NCBI GenBank assembly: GCA_008694505.1
Contig: VZDJ01001173.1
Span: 1,226,153-1,290,152 of the forward strand
DNA length: 64,000 nucleotides
Reading direction: 5' to 3'
DNA from: Cyanoderma ruficeps
Taxonomy: Eukaryota; Chordata; Aves; Passeriformes; Timaliidae
The translations under genes were made by a program, and so were the position numbers. Below the pieces are notes generated by a model. That model was not told the DNA's origin and ran no database searches. It worked only from the letters and a program-made list of their open reading frames with translations. Shown here piece by piece: positions 31,461 through 44,716 of this stretch (position 1 is its first letter; each line of letters starts with the position of its first letter).

Positions 31461-32215
31461 GGGGGGAGGACACGCCCTCCATCCCTGTCCCCTCATCTGC
31501 CTCACTGGGGCTGTGACTGTCACCCACGTAGGGGAGGGAAGACAGAAATACCACTCATGGGTCTTGAGGGGCCAGTCCCAGGGGGTGGGGGACAGACCTG
31601 GCACCCAGGAATGGTGCCGGGGTTGGGGACTGTGCTGGGGGATAGGGACAGTCCTGGGTGACAGGGACAGTCCAGCAGCATTTAATTGGTCTCCGATGAG
31701 GTGACCAAGAGCTGGCACCTGTCCACCACCTGTTCCACCTTCACCTGCTGCCCTGGGCACACAAGAGGGAATTGGAACGTGGGGTCCAGGTGGGGACTCC
31801 TACAGATCAGGACCTCACCCGAACCCCCCGGCCGGGCAGAGCCAGGCATTGCACCAGGAGCAGCCGGGATGGGGGCCAGGAGGTGACCCCCACATGGGGC
31901 AGGTTCTGCCCCCCATGTACTCTTGTGTCATCCCAGCCCGTGCTTCCACATGTGCCACCGAGGCTGCCACGAGGGAGGAGCCCGCAGAGAGGGGTGTCCA
32001 GCCTTCCATGGGGGCAGGAATGGGGATCCAGGACATCACTGTCACTTCAAGCCAGGACGCCACCAGGACCTCATCCCACGGCTGCTGCCGGGGGTCCCGC
32101 ATGGCCGTGACCACTCAGTTCCTCAGGCCGCGCTTCCTCTGGGCCCTGAACTGGCCCCGAGCACCGCAAGGACACCGGAGGGTCCCCGCAGTGCCGCGGG
32201 ATCCCTGTGCCCCAT
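31461..32215. other. ERBB2-PGAP3 intergenic region
   Basis: No established gene was recognised. On the minus strand, 31815-32114 is open for about 99 codons, and an ATTAAA at 31681-31686 follows a short possible terminal exon (31682-31752). This is described as a finding, not claimed as a gene. Confidence 0.4.
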
Positions 32216-32360
32216 GGGGGGATATAGCCCATGAGTCTCTGCAGCGTGTAACCGAGAGGGGATATATCCCATGATTCACTGCAGGGAGCACGCGGGGGGA
32301 TATATCCCATGATCCTCCCATAACCTCCCGCGATCGGCGGGGGCGGTATATCCCATAGTG
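32215..32360. promoter_or_regulatory. Four-copy GGGATATATCCC array in the PGAP3 promoter
   Basis: Four copies of GATATATCCCATGATYC begin at 32221, 32261, 32299 and 32345 (spacing 40, 38 and 46 bp). The core GGGATATATCCC is a perfect 12-bp palindrome in copies 2 and 3. The TCCCATGAT part resembles the ZNF143/THAP11 element (ACTACAATTCCCATAATGC type). The array ends about 60 bp before the PGAP3 start codon, and an ETS-like CCGGAAGC follows at 32390-32397. Confidence 0.6.
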
Positions 32361-32414
32361 TCCCGCGCCAGCTCCATCTCCGGGGCGGGCCGGAAGCGGC
32401 CGGGCCGGGCGGCG

Positions 32415-36620
<4,206 letters not shown>

Positions 36621-37067
36621 AGCTGCCGGGGGGGGTGGGTGAAACCCCCCGTGCCCCCCCAGGGCCCTGCCCTGTGCCAAGTGACCCCCCTGGCCCCCCC
36701 TGGCCACAGCCTCCTGTCCTCCCCCCCGTTGCCTTCTGAGGTTTGTTTTTCTCCCCCACGCCCACCCCCATGTCCCCAGGGGGGTGGGAACCCCCCCACT
36801 GCTGGGCACAGAGGGGTCAAGGACAGCTGAGTGCCCCCCCAAACCCTCCCCGTGCTGAGCCGGGGACCCCCATGAGGTGACAGTGGCTGCTGGGGGACAC
36901 GTGGGGGATTGTGGGGGGGGGTCTGTGTGGGTGGGGGGCCCTGCTGGGTGGCTCTGGCAGGGGTGGGGGGTGTCGTGTGGGTGCCTTGGGGCTGGCTGTG
37001 CCCCCCTCCCGGCCCAGAGGGGCTGTGCCCCCCCTGTTCCCCCTCCCCGGGTGTCTTGTGGGGTGTG

Positions 37068-37073
37068 AATAAA
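37068..37073 (+). terminator. PGAP3: AATAAA polyadenylation signal, PGAP3
   Basis: AATAAA lies 447 bp past the PGAP3 stop, in GTGAATAAAGCTGAG. Confidence 0.85.
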
Positions 37074-37094
37074 GCTGAGTTTAATCTGTGCTGT

Positions 37095-37205
37095 GCTGGG
37101 TTCTTGTCCCCTGTCCCCGTGTCCCCTGTCCCCGTGTCCCCTGTCCCTGTGTCCCCTCTCCCCGTGTCCCCTGTCCCCGTGTCCCCTCTCCCCGTGTCCC
37201 CTCCC
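37095..37205. repeat. CCCCGTGTCCCCTGTC repeat downstream of PGAP3
   Basis: About six 18-bp-type units start within 25 bp of the PGAP3 polyadenylation signal. Confidence 0.85.
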
Positions 37206-37700
37206 TGCCCCAAGGACACCCTGTGCCCCCCCCTGCCATACCCAGCCCCCTTATCTGAACTCTCCCACCGCCCAGTGTGCCCCATTCCCTTTTGCTGTCA
37301 CCCCACAGGTCGCCCCTTGCCCACTGTCTCGCCCCCCATTTCCCACCCTGCTTTCGCTGTGTCCCATCCCGTGTGCCACAAAATTCCCTCCCTGTGCCCC
37401 AAACCCCCTCAGTGTTCCCCAGCCCCCTCAGCACACCCCATATCCCGCCCATCTTGCACCCCCTCACCCACCCTATACCTGCCCTGTCCCGCACCCCCTT
37501 TCCCACCTTGTTCTTGCCCTCTGCACCCCATTTGTGCCCCGTTTCCCACCCATCCCATCCTCCCCCTGACCTGCACCCCATTTCCCACCCTGCTCTCACC
37601 CCATTCCCCCTCCCTGCGCCCCATTTCCCCCCACACAGGTGTCCCTGACCCCCCCCAGATCTCCGTGCGTCCCCTCAGCGCCTCCATCCTTTGCCACAAC
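37206..37700. other. Intergenic spacer between convergent PGAP3 and PNMT
   Basis: C-rich low-complexity sequence (CCCATTTCCCACC words). No gene was recognised. Confidence 0.7.
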
Positions 37701-37707
37701 CTCATCC

Positions 37708-37713
37708 TTTATT
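37708..37713 (-). terminator. PNMT: AATAAA polyadenylation signal, PNMT
   Basis: The minus strand reads AATAAA about 110 bp past the PNMT stop codon. Confidence 0.85.
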
Positions 37714-37821
37714 GTCACCGTCCCCACAACCGGGGAGTCGGGAGCGATTCCAGCCCACCCCACCCAACCCTCGGGCTGCCGGGCAGGGTGAGCTTTCCCG
37801 GCGTTTCCCGAGGATTCCCCC

Positions 37822-40168
37822 TCAGGCCTCCAGCGGTTTCTGGGCGTGGGCGAAGAACACGCCGTCCACGTCGTCCACGCCGGTGCGGAGCGCGGGGGGC
37901 ATCGCGTAGCTCCGCAGCTCCCGCAGCGCGAAGCCGGCGGCCGCCAGCGCCTCCCGCACGTCCGATTCCTCCAGCGGCACCACGGGCAGGCGAGCGGGGC
38001 CCGCCAGGTAGAAAGACTCGCCCAGGGCTCCCAGCAGCAGTGCGTGGCCCCCCGGGCGCAGCAGGTTGCCCACGTGGGCCAAAGCCCGCACGAAAGCGGC
38101 TCGGTCGGGGCTCACGGCCTCCAGGCAGAAGGCGGAGAGCAGCGCGTCGGCCGGGGGGCGCAGCGGGGCTCCCAGCGGCTCCGGGCGGTGCACGTCGATG
38201 GGAAGGATCCGCCGGAGACGCTCCCGGAGACGGCGCTCCTTGTCCTGCCACGGCTCCCTGAGGGGAGGGGGGAACAGGGGAAAGGGGAGGTGGGGAGTGG
38301 GATGAGGCCCGGGGGATGGGAGGGGATTGACCCGGCAAATGTGGGGATGTGGGGAGGGGATCATTCCGGCACACGCAGGGATGTGGAGAGGGGGTTGACC
38401 CGGCAAACGTGGGGATCTGAGGCACAGGGGTCTGGGGCTGGGATCAATCCAGCACACACAGGGATCTGGGAATGGGATCAACCCGGCAAACACAGGGATC
38501 TGGGAATGGGATCAGTCCGGCACATGCAGGGATGTGAGGATGGGATCAATTCAGTATCCACGGGGATCTGGGGATAGGATCAATCCAGCACACAGAGGGA
38601 TGTGGGGAGGGGATTGACACGGCAAACGCAGGCATGTGGGGATGGGATCAGGTATCCACGAGGATTAGGGGATGGGATTAACCTGCCGCCCAGCAGAGTG
38701 AGGATGGGATGGATTCTGCACGCAGGGATGTGGGAAGGGGATCAAATAGGGATTCAGCACACAGGGATGTGGGAATGGGATCGAATAGGGATGGATTCTG
38801 CACGCAGGGATGTGGGAATGGCATCAATCCGGCACACAGAGGGATGTGGGGACAGGAAGAAGCTGGCACATGGAAGGGTGTGGGGATGGGATCAACCCAG
38901 TGCACAGAGAGATGTGAGGATGGAATTCTGCAGGGCTATGGGGTGGGACTGTGCAGGGAAGTAGGGGTGGAGTGGGCATTGAGCTGGGACACGCAGGAAT
39001 GTGGGATGGGATCAATCCAGTTCACACAGAGATATGGGGATGAGATCCTGCAGGGATGTGGGGTGGGATGCCAATTCCAGAACCTACAGGGAGCTACTGT
39101 TCCCAGTGGAACAGGATTCCACTGGGGCAAACCCAACGCACACAGGGACAAAGGGACAGGATCTCCTGGGGATCAACCCAGCAGCTGCAGAGATGTGGGG
39201 ATGGGATCCAGGAGGGATTGATCCAGGAGCCACAGGGACAAGGGAACAGGATCAACTGGGCACCCACAAGGACATGCAGACAGGCTCCTATGGGGATCAA
39301 CCTTTCATCCACAGGGCTAGAGACAGGATTCCATGGATGTGTGAGGCTGGGATCCTGCAGGGATCACATCAGCATCTGTGAGCCCGTGGGATTTGGGAAC
39401 CATGTCTGTAAGGATGTGGGGCTGTGATGCCATGGGATTTTGGTGACGTGGTCCTGTAGGGGCCACCTCAGCATCTGTAGGAAAACGTGGCTGTGATCCC
39501 CTGGGATTCGGGGACATCGTCCTACAGGGATCAGCCCAGGATCTGTGAGGAGCTAAATCTGTGATCCTGTTAATTCTGGGGACGCACCACCCTCTTCCTG
39601 GGGGTCCCGCGGCCCCCCCCGTGCCCCCCCTTGCCCCCCTACCCGCGGCCCTCGATCTTGCAGACGTGCTGGATGAAGGGGCTCCAGTCGAAGGCTCCGG
39701 GCTCGCCCCGCGCCCACCGGCCCAGCTCCTCCCGGTTCACCGCCAGGTAATCGGTGGCCACGATCTCCTCGAAGTGGTCGCAGGCGCTCAGCAGTTGGTA
39801 GATGGTGGGGCCCGAGCCCACATCGATCAACGTCCGCCCCCGGATCTCACCTGGGAAGGGGACAGGACATGTGGGGTGGGGGAGATCCCCAAACCGACCC
39901 AGGGAACCGGGAAAACCGAGGAGGGCCAGAAGAGCTGACCGCGGGTGCTCCGTGCCTCAGTTTCCCCACCCCACTGCGAGGCTTAGGGGGGGGTCCCCGC
40001 CGCCTTCCCCTCACCGCTGGCAAAGGTCTCAGCCAGGCATCGCAGCTTCCAGGGCACCACGAACTCCTCGGAGGAGAAGTCGGCGCGGGGCGGGAGGTAA
40101 TTGTTGCGCAGGTACGCGCGGGGGTCGAAGTGCTCGTAGCCCTCACGGAGCTCGGCCGGGCTGCTCAT
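37822..40168 (-). CDS. PNMT: Phenylethanolamine N-methyltransferase
   Basis: A cytosolic SAM-dependent enzyme that methylates noradrenaline to adrenaline in chromaffin cells and some neurons. Exons are 40015-40168, 39643-39850 and 37822-38257, all GT-AG, giving 265 residues (human 282). The three-exon layout matches mammals. Features are PRAYLRNNYLPPR near the N terminus, the SAM-binding loop LIDVGSGPTIYQLLSACDHF, the acidic NREELGRW segment, VLPIDVH-type ILPIDVHRPEPLG, LLSAFCLEAVSPD, and the C-terminal TGVDDVDGVFFAHAQK. A TATA box about 40 bp upstream decides the start: the ATG at 40168 gives a leader of about 12 nt, whereas an in-frame ATG at 40198 would lie upstream of the expected transcript start. 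Confidence 0.96.
38290..39560. repeat. Large minisatellite in PNMT intron 2
   Basis: About 30 degenerate units of 34-45 bp carry GGGATGTGGGGATGGGATCAATCCAGCACAC. They fill almost the whole 1.4 kb intron. Confidence 0.92.
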
Positions 40169-40203
40169 GGCGAGGGGCTGCGGCTCCGGCCCCGCCACCG
40201 CCG

Positions 40204-40212
40204 CCTTTTATC
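40204..40212 (-). promoter_or_regulatory. PNMT: TATA box of PNMT
   Basis: The minus strand reads GATAAAAGG, 36-44 bp upstream of the chosen ATG. This agrees with the short leader known for mammalian PNMT. Confidence 0.75.
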
Positions 40213-40484
40213 CCTGCCCGCCCCGGGGGGGCCGCGGGGAGCCGCGACGGCCCCATCCATCCACCCCGCATCCCTCCATCCATCATCCATCCCGCCTAAC
40301 ACGGTTAGCGCCAGCGCCCCGGGGCCGCGGCCGGATCCATCCCGGAGCTGATAACGGCTCCGCCGCCCTTCCCGGGCTGTGGGGATCCAGGAATCCTGTC
40401 CCTGTGCCCCGGAGATCTTGTCCCCTCACTCCGAGAGGTGGCTGTGACCCCTCTGTGCTGCCCCAGCCCTATTCATGAGTGTCC

Positions 40485-40805
40485 CATGGGAGGAGGATGG
40501 AGAGGGATTGGGAGAGAGGTAAAAATGGGATGAGGATGGGAAGGGGCAGGAATGGTGTGGAGTGGGAAAGGATTGGGGATGGAAATGTCGAGGGATTAGG
40601 GGTGGAATGGGATGGGGATGAGAATGGGAAGGGATTAAAATGAGATTCAGATTGGGATTAGGATGGAAAGGCATTGGAATGAAGTGGGGTTTGGGATGGG
40701 GATGGGAAGGCATTGGGACGGGGATGGGAAGGCAGTGGGATGGAGATGGGATGGCTTTGGGATGGGGATGGGAAGGCACTGGGATGGGAAGGCACTGGGA
40801 TGGGG
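40485..40805. repeat. GATGGGAAGGCATTGG repeat
   Basis: Degenerate 18-30 bp units, purine-rich on the plus strand, become regular from about 40,670. Confidence 0.8.
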
Positions 40806-40895
40806 CCCATCTGAGCTCCCCATCACCCGTGAGCTGAGCATGCTGGACCTCAGCCGAGCTCTGGCAGGAGTCAGGAGTCAGCACCTCCTCTGCCA

Positions 40896-40985
40896 GCTCC
40901 CAGTGCTCCCAGTGCTCCCAGTGCTCCCAGTGCTCCCAGTGCTCCCAGTGCTCCCAGTACTCCCAGTGCTCCCAGTGCTCCCAAC
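40896..40985. repeat. 10-bp tandem repeat CCCAGTGCTC
   Basis: About nine near-perfect head-to-tail copies of CCCAGTGCTC, one with a single change (CCCAGTACTC). Confidence 0.97.
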
Positions 40986-41433
40986 ACCCCGGGATAAGGA
41001 GCAGGGTGGGACCAGTTTATGGGGCTGGGGGCGTTGGAAGAACCCAAATCCTGCCTGTGCTGGAGCTGTATTGGGGTGCAGGGGCAGGGGCAGGCGGCTC
41101 CATGGAGGAAGGCCGGGATGGGACCGGGCACAGGGGGGGGACAGGGGCTGGCGGGGGCCCAGGGACAGCGGGATCCAGAGTGGGAACAGCTAATCTGGGC
41201 ACTGCGGATCCTGGCACCAGGTGGGCGATGCGGGGGGGGGGTTACATAAGCACAACCCCCCCTCACCCAGACCCCCCCAGTCCCATAAGGCACCGGGTCC
41301 CTCCAGCTGCTGTGCCTCAGTTTCCCCATGTTCCTCCGTTCCCCCATCCCACAAATGGTCCCTCTCGTCCTAAATCTTGCCCCCCACCCTTCTGCACCCC
41401 CCAAAAAAGACGCTGCCGTGCCAAGGTAGGCGT

Positions 41434-41439
41434 TTTATT
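41434..41439 (-). terminator. TCAP: AATAAA polyadenylation signal, TCAP
   Basis: The minus strand reads AATAAA about 420 bp past the TCAP stop codon. Confidence 0.8.
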
Positions 41440-41858
41440 GCCGTACAAAGACCATGGTTTGTACAACCCCAGCGCGGCCCCCCACCCCCCTCCAGCCCCC
41501 CCCCAGGGCACCCTCCAGCCCCGGGCGGGTTTCAGCGTTCCTCATCCTCGCCATTCCCTTCTTTTCTTCGCCAGGGAAACTGAGTCACGCCGGAGCTGCC
41601 GGGAGCCCCCCGAAGGGCGGGAGCCCCCCCCGACCCGCGGGGTCCTCATCCCCACCGGCCTCCACCACGCCCACAGTGGGGTGGGGTCCCAGGCGAATGG
41701 GAGCCCACCCCCACCTGCCCCCGCCTTCCTGTGCTGCCTCTTCGGGGAGGCTGAGCGGACCCAGCCGCGTGGGTCCCCTCAGCCCCCCAAAATCACCCTC
41801 CTGCCCCCCCAACCCCCACCCACCCCCACCCCGACCTTCCCCAGCCCCCCCGCCACGC

Positions 41859-43112
41859 TCAGCCCCGCTGGGCTTCGTGGGAGAGGGAGCGGGAGAGGGT
41901 GCGGGGGACGCCGCCCTTGGCGCCGCGGAGGTCTGAGGGGGCGAAGAGGGGCACGGGGAGGGTGCGGGCGTAGGGCAGGAGGTGCTGGGCCAGGGGCTGC
42001 CCCAGGACCCCCAGTCGCAGCAGCCCCCAGGGCGAGCGCTGCTCCACCACCCGCACGGCCCCGCGCTGCTCCAGCGTCTCCCGGCGCTGCGTGTCCGCCT
42101 CCCGCCGGCACCACCTGGGCACGGGGCACTCGTGGGGGTGCGACAGAGACCCCCATGGCCTGCTCTGACCCTGTGGGGTCACTCCGCCCCGCCAGGACCC
42201 CTGGAGACCCCCATGGCCTGCTTTGACCCTGTGGGGTCACTCCACCCCGCCAGGACCCCTGGAGACCCTCATGTCCCACCTCACCCACCAGGACCCCTGG
42301 AGACCCCCACGTCCCGCGGACCCGCTCAGCCCAACAGGAACCGACCCCATGGGATCCCCCTGGAGACCCCCCACATTCTCCTGGTCCCGTGTGGAATCTC
42401 AGCCACCCCCAAGCTCATAAGGACCCCCCATTTCCTTACAGGAACCCCTGAGACCTTCCCAATCCCTCTTGGAGACCTTCTCTGGAGCTTCCCTGACCCC
42501 ACAGGAACTCTCAGAAAGCCCCAAGACTCCCTGGAAACCTCATAATTTGGGACATTTGGAGCCCCCTCACAACCCAAAGACCCCACGGAAACACCCAAGT
42601 TTGGGACCTTTGGGCTGCCCAAAACCCCATCAGCACCCCTGGAGTCTCCTACAGCCTCAAACCCCCATGAAAACCCTCAGATCTGGAGCCCTTGGAACCA
42701 CCCCACAAACCCACGGACACCCCATATTTTGGGACCCTCGGAGCCCCCCAAACCCTATGGACACCCCACAGTTTGAGACACTTGGAGCCCCTCACAACCT
42801 CACGGAAACCCCACCTTTCAGAACCCTTGGAGCCCCCCCACAACCCCAACCCCCATAAAAAAAACCCCAAATCCTCCAGCACCCTGCGCCCCACATGTCC
42901 CCAGCGCTCCTCGGACCCCTGGCACCCCCTGGCACCCCCTGGCACCCCTCGGGCCGTGCCCCTCACCCGTCCTCGGGCCGGGTCCTGAGCTCCAGGTCCA
43001 GCCACTCAGCACTGAAGGTCTCCCTCCGGCCCACGTCCTCCTCCTGGACGCTGCAGCCCAGGCGGGCCGAGAGCAGCCCCTTGGAGCCCCCCACCACGCC
43101 AGGGCCCACCAT
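41859..43112 (-). CDS. TCAP: Telethonin (titin-cap), short form
   Basis: A striated-muscle Z-disc protein that clamps the titin N terminus. Two exons, 42967-43112 and 41859-42114, GT-AG with in-frame join, give 133 residues (human 167). The two-exon layout is conserved. Recognisable segments are RRETFSAEWLDLELRTRPED, READTQRRETLEQRG, VEQRSPWGLLRLGVLGQPL, PYARTLPVPLFAPS and the C-terminal TLSRSLSHEAQRG. Between FAPSD and RTLSRS the protein lacks roughly 35-45 residues present in human telethonin. The N-terminal titin-binding part is retained. Promoter elements are listed separately. Confidence 0.93.
42150..42300. repeat. 58-bp duplication in TCAP intron 1
   Basis: CATGGCCTGCTCTGACCCTG starts at 42154 and recurs at 42212, with a weaker third unit. 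It lies just upstream of the exon 2 acceptor on the transcribed strand. Confidence 0.85.
42460..42880. repeat. TTTGGGACCTTTGGAGCCCCC repeat in TCAP intron 1
   Basis: Eight or so degenerate units of about 50 bp share GGGACCCTTGGAGCCCCCCAAACCC. Confidence 0.85.
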
Positions 43113-43147
43113 GGTGCCTCTTTCCTCACCCCCCCCGTGCCCGCCCT

Positions 43148-43180
43148 GCTTTTATGGCCCCGCTGGGGCTATTTTGGGAC
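43148..43180 (-). promoter_or_regulatory. TCAP: TCAP core promoter: TATA box and CArG-like element
   Basis: The minus strand has a TATA box CCATAAAAGC (43148-43157) about 40 bp before the ATG. About 14 bp upstream is a CArG-like CCAAAATAGC (43169-43178, plus strand GCTATTTTGG), one base from the SRF consensus. This fits a muscle-specific promoter. Confidence 0.55.
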
Positions 43181-43184
43181 ACGC

Positions 43185-43905
43185 CGCTGGCACCGGGCGC
43201 TGCCAAAGGGGGGGGGGAGAGCGGGGGCGGTGGCACCTCGGACACGTGTGTGGCACCCACGGGTGTGTCCCCGCCCCGATTCCCGCCGCGGGGACGCGGG
43301 GCTGACCCTGCCAACAACGTGATGGCACCGGCAGGAGCCCCCCTGGCACCTGCCCAGGGCACGGCTGGCCTTTCCCTGTCCCCCCCACAGCGCTGGGGTG
43401 CCACGTGTCACCTCTGTGCCATCCCAGCGTCACCCACAGCGGCCGCAGCGCTGACCTCAGAGGGACATTGGGGCTGTGTCCCCTCCCAGGACAGGGCTTT
43501 GGGGCTGTAGGGACCCCCAATGAGGTGTTTGTAGGGTCAGCAGTCAGGTGCCAGTGGCCCAGAGCTCACGTGGACGTGGCTGGTGACAGAGAGAGGACAT
43601 GGGGACCCAGCCCCCCCAGCTGTCCCCAAACATGGGGGTCCACCCCAAGGGATGAACCCCAGGGCTGGAGGGACACTGACATGGGGCACTGGGGACAGCT
43701 GCAGGTACAAATCCTCTAGCTTGACAGAGCTGTCAGTGCCACCACGGGGTGGGGGACAGTGCCACCCACAGCCAGTGACCCAAGGAGCCTGGAGACCCCC
43801 CCCTTTGGCGCTGGGGAGGGGCTTCAGTGTGACCCCAGCCCCCCCGCATCTCCCCTCACCGGGTGACAACGGGGACGCGAGTGACACAGAGCTGCAAACA
43901 GTGCA
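43185..43905. other. Intergenic region between TCAP promoter and STARD3 3-prime end
   Basis: About 720 bp with an E-box CACGTG near 43401. No gene was recognised. Confidence 0.6.
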
Positions 43906-43909
43906 AGGC

Positions 43910-43915
43910 TTTAAT
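43910..43915 (-). terminator. STARD3: ATTAAA polyadenylation signal, STARD3
   Basis: The minus strand reads ATTAAA about 800 bp past the STARD3 stop. No AATAAA was seen between them, so this variant is the best candidate. Confidence 0.55.
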
Positions 43916-44716
43916 TCAACCCCCACAGATTTTGGTGGGGGGGCGGCCGGACTCCCCCAGACCCCCGGGGGGTTGCAGAGAGCCCCCCGGGGTGGGGGTG
44001 TCTGTGGGTGCCCCCCTCCCGCAGCACAGCCCCACCCCCGTGTGCGGGCGGCCCCGCTGCCGCTGCTGCCGCTGCTGTTTTTAGAGCAGCACACAGCGCT
44101 CGCAGGTAGAGAAACAGAGTCGCCCCCGCACCCCCCACCCCCACCAACCCCCCCCCCGCACCCCCAAAAACGATCAAAGTCTCTGCTTAAGGCAAATCCC
44201 GCGCTGGCTCCGCCGGCAGCTGCGGGTTTGGGAAGGAGGGGGCTCGGCCAGCGCCACGGGGAGGGGTTTTTTTTTGGAGGGTCCCCAGTATTGGGGTGGG
44301 GGGCACGGCCCCCGGGTCACGGTGGGTGTGGGGGGGACACGAACTGTGCCACAAATTGTGACACAAACTGTGCCTTCACCCACTGGTGGAGGGGCAGGGC
44401 CTGGCATGGGGGCTCAGCTGTGTCCTCACCGACACGGCCACCACCTCTGTCCCCTCTTCCTCACGGAATTGGGGCACAGCAACAGGAATCTGGGGGTGCC
44501 AGCCGAGCCCCCAACCCGTTTGTGGGGAAGGGGGGGCCGGCCCAGCCCCCGGGGAGGGCAGGGCAGGGATTTGGCACGGAACAGTCGGGTCCAGGGCCCC
44601 GATTGGGGTCAACCCCCCTGGCTCAGCCCATGGCTGGTATTGGGGGGACCCCTCCCTGGGGAGGGTGCGGGGGCCTGTCCCCATCCCCGCAGAGCAGAGA
44701 GGGCACTGGAATGTCC

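Larger units (their letters stand above)
40440..41430. other. Intergenic region between PNMT and TCAP
   Basis: Contains GGGATGGGAAGGCATTGGGATGG repeats (about 40,485-40,805) and a 10-bp tandem array (40896-40983). No gene was recognised. Confidence 0.65.

Noticed and set aside
38290..39560. Regular direct repeats that could be mistaken for a CRISPR array
   Set aside because: The repeats are contiguous and degenerate with no unique spacers, and this is a vertebrate intron.
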